DNA of 64,000 bases from Pseudomonadota bacterium (GCA_018240785.1 JAFEFC010000018.1:1-64000); one strand, 5' to 3'. Shown: positions 27,357 to 36,242, counted from the first letter of the stretch. The notes: generated from the sequence alone by a model not told the origin. Made by a program: numbers and translations.

Positions 27357-27896
27357 TCATTGCTCGATGCCGGTGGCTGTGATCAGCACCGGGTAGTGCC
27401 GCAGGCCCAGGCGCTCGGCCAGGTCGTCGCCGGACATGGGCGCGAGGGGTACGCCGGGCACCAGGGTGCGCAGCCGCGCCAGGCCCTGCACGGTCTCGAC
27501 GTTGACCACCAGACCGACCGCGCCGCGCTCGCGCAGCGCGGCTGCCTGGCTGCGCAGCCAGGCCCGAGATGCCTCGTCGTCGCCGACGACAACGAAAGGC
27601 CGCAGACCCGGAGCCTCGATGACACGCCGCGGGACGGTGCCGGGGGTGAGCTTGGCGCTGCGCACCGGCAGCATCGCGGCCTCGTCCGCCGGCGTGGCGG
27701 GAACCTGGGGCGTCGGGATCGGCGGCCGGGCCGGTGCGTTGGTGCGCGGCTGGAGGTTCAGGGCTTCGTAGTACGGCAGCGCCGACGCGCCGCCGCGGTC
27801 TTCGACCACGATCAGCGGCTCGCCGGCAAGCGAGGCCAGCGGCAGACCCGCCAGCAGTACGAGCAGGCCACGCAAGGCCAGATGGGATGTCGTCAT
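27357..27896 (-). CDS. ICE protein, PFL_4695 family (TIGR03765)
   Basis: 179 residues from ATG 27896 (MTTSHLALRGLL), a signal peptide ending ASLAGEPLIV. The mature domain (FVVVGDDEASRAWLRSQAA..., GAVGLVVNVETVQGLARLR, HYPVLITATGIEQ) is alpha/beta and periplasmic, of unknown action. An upstream in-frame extension is antisense to the transglycosylase and is rejected. 4-bp overlap with the transglycosylase gene. Confidence 0.82.
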   Translation of the reverse strand: MTTSHLALRGLLVLLAGLPLASLAGEPLIVVEDRGGASALPYYEALNLQPRTNAPARPPIPTPQVPATPADEAAMLPVRSAKLTPGTVPRRVIEAPGLRPFVVVGDDEASRAWLRSQAAALRERGAVGLVVNVETVQGLARLRTLVPGVPLAPMSGDDLAERLGLRHYPVLITATGIEQ

Positions 27897-28483
27897 GGGG
27901 ATGTCTCCTTGCGTGCGGCGAGAACCGCGGCGGTTGGGCGTGCGCCCTGCACCCGGGCGAGGTGGCGCGACACGCTGCGCCGGTAGCGGGCGGCGGGCTC
28001 GCCACCCGCGGGGCGGTGGTAGCGGCCCATCGCCAGCAACCAGTCCTCGCCGGGGGCGTGTTGCTCGCGCAGGATCTCGGCAGCGATGGCGAGATTCCGG
28101 TACGGGTCGAGCAGGTCGCAGGCGCTGGCGTAGCGCTGCTGGTGGTAGCCGAGGTTGATCTGGCCCAGGCCCGCGTCGATGCGCGTGTGCGGCGTGGAGC
28201 GCATCGCCTGCTGCAAACCCGCGCAGGCATCGGCGCGGGTCGCATAGCGGCGTGATTGGCCGGCGACGTTGAGGGACCACGGCCACGGGACGATGCGTCC
28301 GTTACGGCGGATGCCACTCTCCTGCAAGGCCACGGCGTAGAGCACCGTCGAGGGGATGCCTGCGCGCTGCGCGGCGAGCTGGTAGGCCGGTGGCGGAACC
28401 TCCTGGGCTTGGGCGACGCAGGCGCATAGGCCAGCGGCGAGCACCAGTGTGCGCAGGGGGGCGGCTATGGCTGGCGCTGCCAT
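27893..28483 (-). CDS. Lytic transglycosylase (SLT domain)
   Basis: 196 residues. Signal peptide (~10-26, LCACVAQAQ). The SLT domain (~40-170) has the catalytic Glu in LYAVALQESGI and the GLGQINLGYH and NLAIAAEILRE motifs. VirB1-type enzymes cut peptidoglycan to let the channel through. It lies between the PFL_4693 and PFL_4695 genes, overlapping both. Start ATG 28483 gives the secretion signal. Confidence 0.9.
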   Translation of the reverse strand: MAAPAIAAPLRTLVLAAGLCACVAQAQEVPPPAYQLAAQRAGIPSTVLYAVALQESGIRRNGRIVPWPWSLNVAGQSRRYATRADACAGLQQAMRSTPHTRIDAGLGQINLGYHQQRYASACDLLDPYRNLAIAAEILREQHAPGEDWLLAMGRYHRPAGGEPAARYRRSVSRHLARVQGARPTAAVLAARKETSP

Positions 28484-29190
28484 TGGCCGTTCACCTCGCG
28501 CACGACCGCCGGCAGGTCGCCGGGTACCCCCAAGGTCAACCAGCGGCCGCCGTCGTGGTTGAGCGTGATGCTGCCGCTGCGCACGCGCGCCGGATCGACG
28601 TTCGCGCGCTTGGCCCAATCGCGGATGCGCGCGTCGTCCTGGCGGCTGCCGACCATGTACAGGTCGAATTCGGCGCCCGAGGATTGCAGGCGCTGCACGA
28701 GCTGGCCGCAGGCCACGCAGTTATCTTTCACGAACACTGCCGTGCGGCCGGAGCCGCGCGTGGCCCCGGCGACCGGCTTGTCGTCCGGCAGGTTCACCCG
28801 CTGCATCCCGGGGTTCAGGCGCTGCCAGGCCTCGTCATAGGCCCGCTGATAAGCGAGCAGTTTCTCCACGCGGCGCGCTTCGACCTGCACCTGCAGCTCG
28901 GCGTAGCGTCGCCGTTCCTCTTCGGTACGCGCCTCGATGCCCAGGGCCGACAGCGGGTCCAGGTTGGGCGAATAGATGCCCAGTGGACCGTCCATCAGTT
29001 CGCGATAGCGCGCCCACTCCTGAGGTTGAAGGCCCCAGTCGCTCGCCACCCGGTCGTCCAGAATGCGGGCGACCAGCGGGCGTTCCTGACTCTGCGCATT
29101 GCGGGCGGGAGCCGTGGCGGATTGCTGCGCCCACGCGGGCAACTGGGTGGACGCCAGCAGAAGCGCGGAAAGGATGATCGACGGCTTCAT
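28465..29190 (-). CDS. ICE protein, PFL_4693 family (TIGR03759)
   Basis: 241 residues with a signal peptide (~1-21, LPAWAQ). A helical segment (~55-130) follows, then a domain with NCVACGQLVQRLQ (CxxC, ~155-158) and an alpha/beta end, GGRWLTLGVPGDLPAVV, resembling a thioredoxin-like fold. It may be an envelope redox or assembly helper for the pilus. Start 29190 is preferred over long in-frame extensions antisense to the next gene. Confidence 0.83.
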   Translation of the reverse strand: MKPSIILSALLLASTQLPAWAQQSATAPARNAQSQERPLVARILDDRVASDWGLQPQEWARYRELMDGPLGIYSPNLDPLSALGIEARTEEERRRYAELQVQVEARRVEKLLAYQRAYDEAWQRLNPGMQRVNLPDDKPVAGATRGSGRTAVFVKDNCVACGQLVQRLQSSGAEFDLYMVGSRQDDARIRDWAKRANVDPARVRSGSITLNHDGGRWLTLGVPGDLPAVVREVNGQWQRQP

Positions 29191-29204
29191 GTGGTGTGCT
29201 CCGT

Positions 29205-29846
29205 TCAGGGGATCGCCACGTGGCGGGTCTGGTCGCCGGCCTGGAACACCGCAGTGCTGCCCTCGACGGCCTGCAAGCGCCACGGGCCGACCGCATCGCC
29301 GGGTAGCAGCACCTGAAGCTGGTCGGGCGTGAAGTCGCCATTGCTCGGCGCGACGGACACGCTGCGCTCGCCGGCACGCAGTTCGGCACCGACGATGCGG
29401 AACGGGAGCGGCGTCGGTTCGGGCTTGGCGGTGGGCTTGTTCCTGGTGCGCGGCTGGGCGGGTGCAGCGGCGCGCGCAGCGGTCTGCCGCGCCTTGATTT
29501 GCTCGACTTCGGCGCGCAGTGCCTGAAGGTCGTCGGCGGAGGCATAGGCGCTCAGCGATTTCTCGACCTGGGCCGCGCGTGCTTCCAGGATTTGGCGGGT
29601 GTCTTTGAGGTCTGCCGCCGTGGCGACGGCTGGACGCTGCTGGATGGCCTCGACGGTCTCGGCCAGGCCTGTTGCCTGCGCTTCGAGGCGTTGCAGGCGG
29701 GAATCGAGGCGCTCCTGGTCGGCCTGGTCGTTCATCGTCTGGTAGCCGAGGGCAACGAGGACACTGAGGCCGATCAGCCAGAGCCACATCAGGCTCTGCA
29801 CCACCACGGCGGCCGTTGAACGATGGGCGGGCTGCGGGGCGTTCAT
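29205..29846 (-). CDS. ICE inner-membrane coiled-coil protein
   Basis: 213 residues. One membrane helix (~16-36, LMWLWLIGLSVLVAL), a long coiled coil (~40-125, LDSRLQRLEAQATGLAE), a basic Pro-rich linker, and a small beta domain (~145-213) resembling a PilP- or MSHA-type ending. It follows pilL by a 4-bp overlap, as in related ICEs. Likely part of the pilus/channel base; no enzymatic motif. Confidence 0.7.
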   Translation of the reverse strand: MNAPQPAHRSTAAVVVQSLMWLWLIGLSVLVALGYQTMNDQADQERLDSRLQRLEAQATGLAETVEAIQQRPAVATAADLKDTRQILEARAAQVEKSLSAYASADDLQALRAEVEQIKARQTAARAAAPAQPRTRNKPTAKPEPTPLPFRIVGAELRAGERSVSVAPSNGDFTPDQLQVLLPGDAVGPWRLQAVEGSTAVFQAGDQTRHVAIP

Positions 29847-30442
29847 GGCTGGCCTCCCGATGCCGCGGGCGCCAGCGGGAACGTCTGCACCGCCTCGGTG
29901 GCAGGCGGCGCGGGTACGTTGTCGGCGGTCATGCTGTCGCCGGGCCGCTCGAAGCAGATTTGCCGCGCGCGGTCATCCGCGTGCAGTTCCCAGGCCGAAC
30001 CAGCCAGGGTGAGCAGCGCATCCCGCAGGGTCATGGGGCCGAGGTGCAGGTGGGCCGCCGGCAGCGGCAGTGCGTACAGCTCGATCACCGCGTGCGTCGT
30101 CTGGCACAAGCCGTAACCGCTGCGCTTGAGCACATGCCGTAGCCCGTCGCCGACCGTAGCGCGTGCATCCTCGGGCATCGACACGTCGATGGTCTGCAAC
30201 AGCAGGTCGCGCTGCGCTGCTGTCGGTGCCAGTTCCACGAGGGTGTAGCGGCCGTAGCGCACAACGGGGATGTATTCGGGCGCCTCGGGTACGGGTGCGG
30301 CCGAGACTTCCTCGATGGTGTCGGGCGCGACCGGCGCGCTCGTCGTCGCGCAGCCGCCAGCCAGCACCGACCAAAGCAGGCCGAGAAAACCCGCCAGCAG
30401 ACGGCGTTCGGGATGGTGAAACCAAGGTGGAGAGGGGCACAT
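29843..30442 (-). CDS. pilL: PilL-type lipoprotein (TIGR03748), first tra gene
   Basis: 199 residues. The N-terminus has a hydrophobic segment ending LAGGC, a lipobox (Cys ~31), then a PilL-type domain (YIPVVRYGRYTLVELAPTAAQ..., GDGLRHVLKRSGYGLC, LRDALLTLAGSAW). PilL lipoproteins belong to the thin-pilus assembly of PFGI-1/PAPI-1 ICEs. It opens the longest transfer operon; the CAAACAAT box is 53 bp upstream. The rest of a type IVb pil operon is not present in the window. Confidence 0.85.
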   Translation of the reverse strand: MCPSPPWFHHPERRLLAGFLGLLWSVLAGGCATTSAPVAPDTIEEVSAAPVPEAPEYIPVVRYGRYTLVELAPTAAQRDLLLQTIDVSMPEDARATVGDGLRHVLKRSGYGLCQTTHAVIELYALPLPAAHLHLGPMTLRDALLTLAGSAWELHADDRARQICFERPGDSMTADNVPAPPATEAVQTFPLAPAASGGQP

Positions 30443-30495
30443 GGCGCGTCGTCCTGAAACATCGAGCCCTCACCATCGCCGCTCGGGCCACGAGC

Positions 30496-30508
30496 GGCAG
30501 CAAACAAT
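30496..30508 (-). promoter_or_regulatory. CAAACAAT box upstream of pilL operon
   Basis: Plus-strand GGCAGCAAACAAT, 53 bp before the pilL start. Identical to the box 55 bp before the RAQPRD gene. A CCGCTCG/CGAGCGG inverted repeat lies next to it, between it and the gene. Confidence 0.55.
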
Positions 30509-30551
30509 GCGAACCAGGCAGCGCCCGATTTCCCGGCAGCCTCCCTCCAAA

Positions 30552-30574
30552 GGAAAAGGCCCCCGAAGGGGCCT
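30552..30574 (-). terminator. Terminator of the helicase/small-protein operon
   Basis: Minus-strand AGGCCCC-UUCG-GGGGCCU stem followed by UUU, just after the stop at 30601. A second stem ATCGGGC/GCCCGAT (30585-30601) overlaps the stop codon itself. It closes the long operon that starts near 39149. Confidence 0.85.
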
Positions 30575-30600
30575 GTGAAAACGCATCGGGCTTCGCCCGA

Positions 30601-31470
30601 TCAATCCCGAGCCAGCTTCAGGCCGGGATCGACCCGTGCCAGTTGGGTGTGCGACCAGCAGCGCACGAACTGCCCGTTCTCGCCGAGCGGCCGGTTCGCC
30701 ACCGCCGCCGAATACTCGTCAGTGTCGCTGGTGTCGTAGCAGATGACCTTGATCTCGCCGCTGTCGCAGCGGATGGAGTGGATCTGGCCGTCGGTCATAT
30801 CGACCACGACGACCTGCGGAACGAGGCCAAGTTCGCGGGCGGCCGACAGGATGGGGCCATATTCGGCGGCGTCGAAGCAGATGAACGGCCCTTCGTACCG
30901 GGCCTCTTCGGCCAGGTCCCTGGCCTTGTCGTAGTGGATACCCAGGTCGTATTCCTCCTGGGTGATCCTGACCTTGAAGACCGGCACGTTGGGGCTACCG
31001 GAGGCACCGATGCAGACGACCGCGACTTGCATCTCGATCTCACCGCCGTCGGCAGGTTCGGTCGAGGGGATGACGGCTCGGCCCGTGGGGGCGTCGTCTT
31101 CCATGCCCATGCGCTCGCGCATTTCGTCGATGAAATCCTCGGGGGCCATCAGGCCATAGCTCGCCAGGCGCAAGGGAATGTCCTCTGCACAGAGGTTGCC
31201 GTCCCCGATGCGTTGCTGCATGAAGGCGGCGATCTCGGCTTCGAGCGCATCGCTGTTAGTCGCCGAGGGCAACTCGGTCACCTCGATCGACCAAACATCC
31301 ACCTTCGCGGCGGTCTCATCGATTAGCAACCTCTCGCCGATGGCGCGGACCCACATGCGTTGCAGCCGTGCCAGTATTTCCGACGCGGCCTCGCCGTTGA
31401 GCAAACAGGTCACGTCCAGCGTCAGGCGGGCCTTCACGTTTTCGGGCGTGGATTGGGTATGGGTGTTCAT
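30601..31470 (-). CDS. ICE conserved hypothetical, 289 aa, acidic
   Basis: Not recognised. A soluble, acidic alpha/beta protein (DEMRERMGMEDDAP; ICYDTSDTDEYSA) with a strand-rich C-terminal half, ending LKLARD. No Cys cluster, membrane or nuclease motif. It is the last gene of the long operon, 113 bp downstream of the helicase gene, with a strong hairpin in its leader. Related ICEs carry it in the same place. Start ATG 31470 follows CAAGGAG. Confidence 0.72.
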   Translation of the reverse strand: MNTHTQSTPENVKARLTLDVTCLLNGEAASEILARLQRMWVRAIGERLLIDETAAKVDVWSIEVTELPSATNSDALEAEIAAFMQQRIGDGNLCAEDIPLRLASYGLMAPEDFIDEMRERMGMEDDAPTGRAVIPSTEPADGGEIEMQVAVVCIGASGSPNVPVFKVRITQEEYDLGIHYDKARDLAEEARYEGPFICFDAAEYGPILSAARELGLVPQVVVVDMTDGQIHSIRCDSGEIKVICYDTSDTDEYSAAVANRPLGENGQFVRCWSHTQLARVDPGLKLARD

Positions 31471-31496
31471 GGAAATCTCCTTGGAATGAAAAATGC

Positions 31497-31531
31497 GCAG
31501 CCACGTCCACGGAGACCGTGGGCGTGGCTGC
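31497..31531 (-). promoter_or_regulatory. Leader hairpin before the 31470 gene
   Basis: GCAGCCACG pairs with CGTGGCTGC and CCACGG with CCGTGG, nearly uninterrupted over ~15 bp. It lies 26 bp upstream of the start codon. One of a series of strong stems in almost every gap of this module. Confidence 0.6.
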
Positions 31532-31583
31532 AAGGTGGGAACAATGGAAAGCCGGCGGCGCGAGGCCGGCGTTGGCGTGGGGA

Positions 31584-33863
31584 TCAGGCGGCGACCAGTT
31601 GCCGGGCCAGCGCGACCTCGACGGAATCACCGTCCTGGTTGAGCACATCCAGGCCCGATTCGGGCACGTCGCCCGAGGTGGACTGCGAGACCATGATCTT
31701 CTTGGCCATCAGCTCCAGGCAGGTCATCTGCGAGGAACCGGCGTAGCCGAGGTAGATCACGCGCACCGGCTGTTTCTGTCCGATGCGCCAGGAGCGGCGT
31801 GCCGCCTGCTGGAGCGAGTACACGTTGTAGCCCGACTGCATGAAAACGATCGTCGGGAAGTCCAACAGGTCCAAGCCCGTCTTGACCAGCTCGGGGTTGG
31901 TGATGAGCACGTCGATGCCACGGTCCAGTTGCTCGGCGATCCAGTCCTCGCGGCGGCTGGCGTCCACGCTTGCGCGCAGCACCGCCACCCGAAAACCTTC
32001 CTGCTCCAGCAGCACCTTCAAGCGCGACGTGGTGTCGCGCGTGCCGGTATAGACCGTGTAGGCCAGGACCTTGCGGCCCTGCGCCTTCTCTTCTTTGCAG
32101 ATGTCGATCAGCTCGCGCTCTTTCGGCGTCACCTCAAACTCGTTGAACTGAGCCGGGACGAACGCCAAGGTGTTGCGCGTGCGCGGATGCACCACGGTTT
32201 CCGACCGGAAGCAGCAGTCCGGCCAGGCCAGCAGCACGTTGAGCACCACACCCAGCAGCGTCGTATCGCGTCGCGCCAGAGCCTGTTTCAGCTCCGCGGT
32301 CAGCCGACCCGCCAGGTCGCGGTAGGCCGCGGCTTGCGCCGTGTCCATTGCGACTTCACGGAACTCCTCGTCATACGGCGGCAGGACGTTGCCGCCGATG
32401 TCCTTGAGCTTGAGGAAGATCGTGAACGGCAGGATGCACCGCAAGACCCCTTTCGGCCCGAAGCCGGGAGCCTTGACCGTGCGCACCGATACCTTGGTGC
32501 CCCTGGCCGTCTTGTGCGCCGTGCCGGTGCTTTCGGAGTAGATGTCCTTGAGGACCCCGTGGTCCCTCATGAACGCCATGGCCGCCGAGGTCATGCTGCC
32601 GCTCGTGGTCGGGCGGTAGCCGTCTTCGATCATCCGCCCAGGCAGGGCTCGGAACAGCAGGTAGAACAGGTCGTCCCCGTAGCCGCCCATCAGCGTGCCT
32701 GTCAGCAGCAAGGTCTTGCGAGCCTTCGCCGCCAGCACGCCCATGGCCTGGCCCTGGGCACTGCCACCGTTCTTGTACTCGTGGGCCTCGTCCGCGATGC
32801 ACAGGTCGAACGTGCCTTGAGGCAGGTAGCGCTTGATGAACTCGGACGGCTGGTAGCCGCCTTCGCCGAAGCCGAACTCCATGTTCGCCATCGCTCTTTC
32901 CATGCGATGCGCCTGGCGGTCAGAGAAGACCAGTTCGCCGTTGCCGTCCATGAGGTTGATGAACTCATGGATGTTGTCGCCCAGCATCGACGCGAGGAAG
33001 CCTTCGCCGAACTTCTGCATCAGCTTCTGCGCGGTGACTTCCCCGATCGTCGGGATGCGCTTGAGGGCTTTCAGCACGGCCGAGGACTGGTCGCTGCCGG
33101 ACAGGCTGCGCGGGCGGATCAGCGTCCACAGGGGGGCGGCGCAATGGCTGCACTTCCTGCGGTATTCCTCGGCTTGGAGCGCGACCGGATTGACCGGCTC
33201 GCCGTCGAGGTCGGTGATGACCGTGCCGCAGTCCGGGCACGCCGCCACGTTGCCGTGACGGGTGCGCCGCTGGGTGAAGACGGGCTTCCAGTGGAACCCC
33301 ATCCGCATCCTGACCCGGCCCAAGACGAAGAACTCCTGGCCCGTGGGCTGGACATTCAACTGCTCGCGCAGCTTGATGAGCTTGATGAGCGTGTCCGGCC
33401 CGTTGAGCACCCACACCTTGGCGCCTGCCACCGTCTCCTGGATCTCGCGCCGCCACTTGTAAACAAGGTGCGGCGGCGAAAGAACCAGGGTGCGGCGATA
33501 GCCTTCGGCGTTGAGCACGGCGGCCGTGGCGATGCCGACGGTCGTCTTGCCGCAGCCCATTTCGCCATTGACGATCGCGGCGCGTTCGCCACGGTCGATC
33601 AGCAGCTCGGCGGCGGCGTGGACGACTTCGGCCTGGGCCGGAAACAGCTTGCGCTTGAGGCTGGCGACGACGAGTTGCCGGTGCGCCTGCGGCTGGCCGT
33701 TATAGACCGGCGGGTTCGCGCTGTTGAGGGCGTCGAGCAGTTCGTCGCCGAACTCGCCGACGAAATCCTGAAGGCTCAGGGTCAGAGGGGAAGATTCCGC
33801 ATCGAGCAGTTCGCCCTGTACGGGCGCGGCTTCAGCGGCAGTGGTTTCGAGATCGAGGGACAT
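31584..33863 (-). CDS. SNF2/DEAH-type helicase with zinc-finger insert
   Basis: 759 residues from ATG 33863 (MSLDLETT). Walker A GEMGCGKTTVG (~100-110), DEAH box in CIADEAHEYKN (~345), and SNF2 motif VI (LQQAARRSWRIGQK, ~690). A CPDC...CSHC zinc-binding insert lies at ~210-250. It is a DNA-translocating ATPase of the SWI2/SNF2 class, which in ICEs is of unknown target, perhaps remodelling protein-DNA complexes or acting against host defence. It sits in the middle of the small-protein operon. Confidence 0.85.
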   Translation of the reverse strand: MSLDLETTAAEAAPVQGELLDAESSPLTLSLQDFVGEFGDELLDALNSANPPVYNGQPQAHRQLVVASLKRKLFPAQAEVVHAAAELLIDRGERAAIVNGEMGCGKTTVGIATAAVLNAEGYRRTLVLSPPHLVYKWRREIQETVAGAKVWVLNGPDTLIKLIKLREQLNVQPTGQEFFVLGRVRMRMGFHWKPVFTQRRTRHGNVAACPDCGTVITDLDGEPVNPVALQAEEYRRKCSHCAAPLWTLIRPRSLSGSDQSSAVLKALKRIPTIGEVTAQKLMQKFGEGFLASMLGDNIHEFINLMDGNGELVFSDRQAHRMERAMANMEFGFGEGGYQPSEFIKRYLPQGTFDLCIADEAHEYKNGGSAQGQAMGVLAAKARKTLLLTGTLMGGYGDDLFYLLFRALPGRMIEDGYRPTTSGSMTSAAMAFMRDHGVLKDIYSESTGTAHKTARGTKVSVRTVKAPGFGPKGVLRCILPFTIFLKLKDIGGNVLPPYDEEFREVAMDTAQAAAYRDLAGRLTAELKQALARRDTTLLGVVLNVLLAWPDCCFRSETVVHPRTRNTLAFVPAQFNEFEVTPKERELIDICKEEKAQGRKVLAYTVYTGTRDTTSRLKVLLEQEGFRVAVLRASVDASRREDWIAEQLDRGIDVLITNPELVKTGLDLLDFPTIVFMQSGYNVYSLQQAARRSWRIGQKQPVRVIYLGYAGSSQMTCLELMAKKIMVSQSTSGDVPESGLDVLNQDGDSVEVALARQLVAA

Positions 33864-33883
33864 GGTGATGCTCCAAAGAAAAT

Positions 33884-33921
33884 GGGGCATGCACCACCCC
33901 CGCGGGGCGATGGCATGCCCC
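33884..33921 (-). promoter_or_regulatory. Leader hairpin before the helicase gene
   Basis: GGGGCATGC (33884-33892) and GCATGCCCC (33913-33921) form a 9-bp stem. An alternative stem CCACCCCC/GGGG overlaps it. 20 bp upstream of the helicase start. Confidence 0.55.
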
Positions 33922-33965
33922 GTGGTGGGATGAAGAGACGGCAGGCGGCCGTCGTCTGGGAGAGA

Positions 33966-34277
33966 TCAGTACTCGCTGGGCAGTAGCAGCGTGGTCACGC
34001 TGCGATCCCATTCGGTGATAATCCAAAGCTGCAGGCCGGGTGCGACCTGGTAGGAAGAGAAAAGGCGGTCCTCGCCGGACTCCAGCGCGGCATCGTTCTG
34101 CCGCTTGTCGTAGTCGTCGAGGTCGCCCCAGTCGCCATTGAGGTGGCGGTGCAGATACGGCACCGGGTTGAGCCGGCCCTGCTGGACCAGGGCGTCAACG
34201 CCACAGGTCACGACGGTCTCGCCAGGGAAGAAGCGCCGGCTCGATGCTTGGCCGATGGGAAGTGCTTGGGCTGCCAT
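33966..34277 (-). CDS. ICE conserved hypothetical, 103 aa
   Basis: A small soluble protein (MAAQALPIGQASSRRFF) with a conserved core VVTCGVDALVQQGRLNPVPYLHRHLNGDWGDLDDYDKRQND in part, and a beta end LQLWIITEWDRSVTTLLLPSEY. Versions are common on plasmids and ICEs as a plasmid-related protein of unknown role, often beside DUF932/DUF6094 genes, as here. Acidic. ATG 34277 with AAGGAGC upstream. Confidence 0.75.
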   Translation of the reverse strand: MAAQALPIGQASSRRFFPGETVVTCGVDALVQQGRLNPVPYLHRHLNGDWGDLDDYDKRQNDAALESGEDRLFSSYQVAPGLQLWIITEWDRSVTTLLLPSEY

Positions 34278-34310
34278 GGAAAGGCTCCTTGAAGATGAAG
34301 GGGCCACGGC

Positions 34311-34323
34311 GCCCCCTCGGGGC
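34311..34323 (-). promoter_or_regulatory. Leader hairpin before the 34277 gene
   Basis: GCCCC-CTC-GGGGC at 34311-34323 lies in the gap before the start, with more GC-rich stem potential around it (GGGGCC...). Confidence 0.4.
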
Positions 34324-34380
34324 GACTGGACCCCGGTGGGTGGAGGAAGCCGACGGTGACCGTCAGCGGTAGAGAAGCGA

Positions 34381-35490
34381 TCAGCGGATGGTCAACACCT
34401 CGCCCCGCGTGGCGGAGCCGGGCGTCATGTCCCACGCGCGGATGACGGGCACGAACTTGTCGGTGAGGATGCGGGTCTCGGCGATGGAGCCGTCTTCGCG
34501 TTCGGTGAATTCCCGCTGGAGCGTCTTGTCCTTGTGGGTGTCACCTTTGACGACGAGCACGCGCCCGGTCTTGGAGCGCACAACCCCCGAGATCGCGCCC
34601 GCGGCCAGAGCCAGGGCGAGATGCCAGTGGGACAAGGCACGCGCCGGTGGACGCAGCGACTGCTGCGCGGCCCCCAGGTGCGTGTCCTGCGACGGCCAGA
34701 GGCCTTGCAGCCGGCCGACTTCATCGGCGAACTGCTCTGGCTCCATCGTCACGCGGAAGAAATGCTCCGGCTCGGCCGGACTGGCGGGGACGATGTACGG
34801 CAGGAACGGCCATTCGCTCGGCAGTTCCTCGGCTTCGACTTCACCAAGCCCGATCTGCAGCAGCAGATTGCGCACGGCCTTGAGACCATCGGGTGCCAGC
34901 TCGCGCTGGCGCACCCTGCGGCCGAAGATCACCACCTGCTTGAACTGCGTTTCCACCGCTCGGTAGATGCGTAGGTCCGTGTAGTGGCGTGTCAGCCAGC
35001 CGACCAGCTCGGCGTCGAGCACGTAGCCAGGGACGATGAAGACCAGCACGCCGCCATACTGCAATAGCGAGAGGCTGCGCTGATAGAAGAGCTTCTCGAA
35101 GCGGGCACGGCCCTGGCCCTGATAGCCGATGTTGCCGTTGACGTCCTTGGACAGATCGCCATACGGTGGGTTGAGCCAGAGCAGCCCGAACGACTGCTTT
35201 GAGATCATCGTGTCCATCAGGTCCGCGTGCAGGCAATGATCGACCAGGCCGCGGGCATGGCGTGCCCGCTCCGCGTCGAACTCGACGGCGAACGCCTTGG
35301 CTTGCTCGCGCCCGAGAGCATGAGCGGCTTCGGCGATCGCCACGCCTTCGCCGGCGCAGGGATCGAGGATGCACATCGGGCCATCGCTGGGCATCAGTGC
35401 GTTGAGGGCTCTTTCGAGCGTGGGTTCGTCGGTCGGGTAGTACCCGTTCTTGGAGAAATTGCGGGCGAGCCGCGGGAACATGAGGGCCAT
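34381..35490 (-). CDS. DUF6094 protein, N6-adenine methyltransferase-like fold
   Basis: 369 residues. SAM-binding motif I ILDPCAGEGVAIAEAA (~40-55) and catalytic motif IV LLWLNPPYGDL (~112-122), the NPPY of amino methyltransferases. The C-terminal ~200 residues lack an obvious target-recognition domain. DUF6094 proteins are ICE/plasmid encoded and may methylate DNA during transfer, giving anti-restriction protection; activity is not shown. It is preceded by a 13-bp-stem hairpin in its leader. Start ATG 35490. Confidence 0.78.
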   Translation of the reverse strand: MALMFPRLARNFSKNGYYPTDEPTLERALNALMPSDGPMCILDPCAGEGVAIAEAAHALGREQAKAFAVEFDAERARHARGLVDHCLHADLMDTMISKQSFGLLWLNPPYGDLSKDVNGNIGYQGQGRARFEKLFYQRSLSLLQYGGVLVFIVPGYVLDAELVGWLTRHYTDLRIYRAVETQFKQVVIFGRRVRQRELAPDGLKAVRNLLLQIGLGEVEAEELPSEWPFLPYIVPASPAEPEHFFRVTMEPEQFADEVGRLQGLWPSQDTHLGAAQQSLRPPARALSHWHLALALAAGAISGVVRSKTGRVLVVKGDTHKDKTLQREFTEREDGSIAETRILTDKFVPVIRAWDMTPGSATRGEVLTIR

Positions 35491-35519
35491 GGAAGTCTCC
35501 TGGTTGGCGGGGATGAAGT

Positions 35520-35547
35520 GCGAAAGCACGCCTTGGCGTGCTCTCGC
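35520..35547 (-). promoter_or_regulatory. Leader hairpin before the DUF6094 gene
   Basis: GCGAAAGCACGCC and GGCGTGCTCTCGC pair over ~13 bp with a TT loop, one internal mismatch. It fills most of the 64-bp gap and lies about 30 bp before the start. Confidence 0.6.
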
Positions 35548-35554
35548 GGGCGGG

Positions 35555-36205
35555 TCAAGCCGCTACCGCTTCCGGCGTCCAAATCTTGGCCGGATACGGA
35601 TAGGCGGTGAGCACGTCACTGCGGATCAGGGAGCCCAGCGCCAGGGTCAGCGCCGGCACGTCGATGGCGAGCCGATGGCCTTCCAGCGACCCGAGGGCGA
35701 ACGGAAGACGGGCCAGCATCTCGCGGGTCTGTAGCAGCTCCAGCACGGTTTCGCGCCAGTGGTCGAGCAGCGGCAGTGGGCAGGTGTCCCGCACCAGCAT
35801 CCACAGGCGGTCAAGCCGGTGGGCGCTGCCCTTGGGCAGCAATGCCAGTGCGCTGGCGTTGGCCTTGTCGGGCTTGACGCAGCGGCGGTCGAACAGCCAC
35901 ACGTTGGACAGCGAACCGAACAGCGTTCGCCGGTAGGCGCGGGTCATGCGCTTTTCCAGACGATCGACGTTGCTGACGAACACCGGGACGCTGCCGCCCT
36001 GGTCGGTGATGACGTGGAACTGGTCCAGGCCCTGTTCGTCGCGCCCGAGGGTCAGACGAGCGAGGAACTGCTGGACGGCGGTGTCGCGCGCCCAGATCGA
36101 CAGGAAGATCAGATTGCCCTGGTCATCGCCGACGCAAGCATCGGCCATCACGTCGGAGCATTCGTCGATGCGATACAGCGTGGTGGAAGAAGTGTTTTCG
36201 GGCAT
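35555..36205 (-). CDS. ICE conserved hypothetical, 216 aa
   Basis: Not recognised. A soluble helical protein (MPENTSSTTLYRIDECSDVMADA) with a long helical middle (FLARLTLGRDEQGLDQFHVI) and a C-terminal AYPYPAKIWTPEAVAA. No catalytic motif seen. It has the same slot in related ICEs, upstream of DUF6094. The start at 36205 follows the operon rule of a purine-rich site behind a hairpin (36243-36263). Confidence 0.7.
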   Translation of the reverse strand: MPENTSSTTLYRIDECSDVMADACVGDDQGNLIFLSIWARDTAVQQFLARLTLGRDEQGLDQFHVITDQGGSVPVFVSNVDRLEKRMTRAYRRTLFGSLSNVWLFDRRCVKPDKANASALALLPKGSAHRLDRLWMLVRDTCPLPLLDHWRETVLELLQTREMLARLPFALGSLEGHRLAIDVPALTLALGSLIRSDVLTAYPYPAKIWTPEAVAA

Positions 36206-36242
36206 GGTGGTGTCCTCGGATGAACGGGAACAGCACCGCCCG

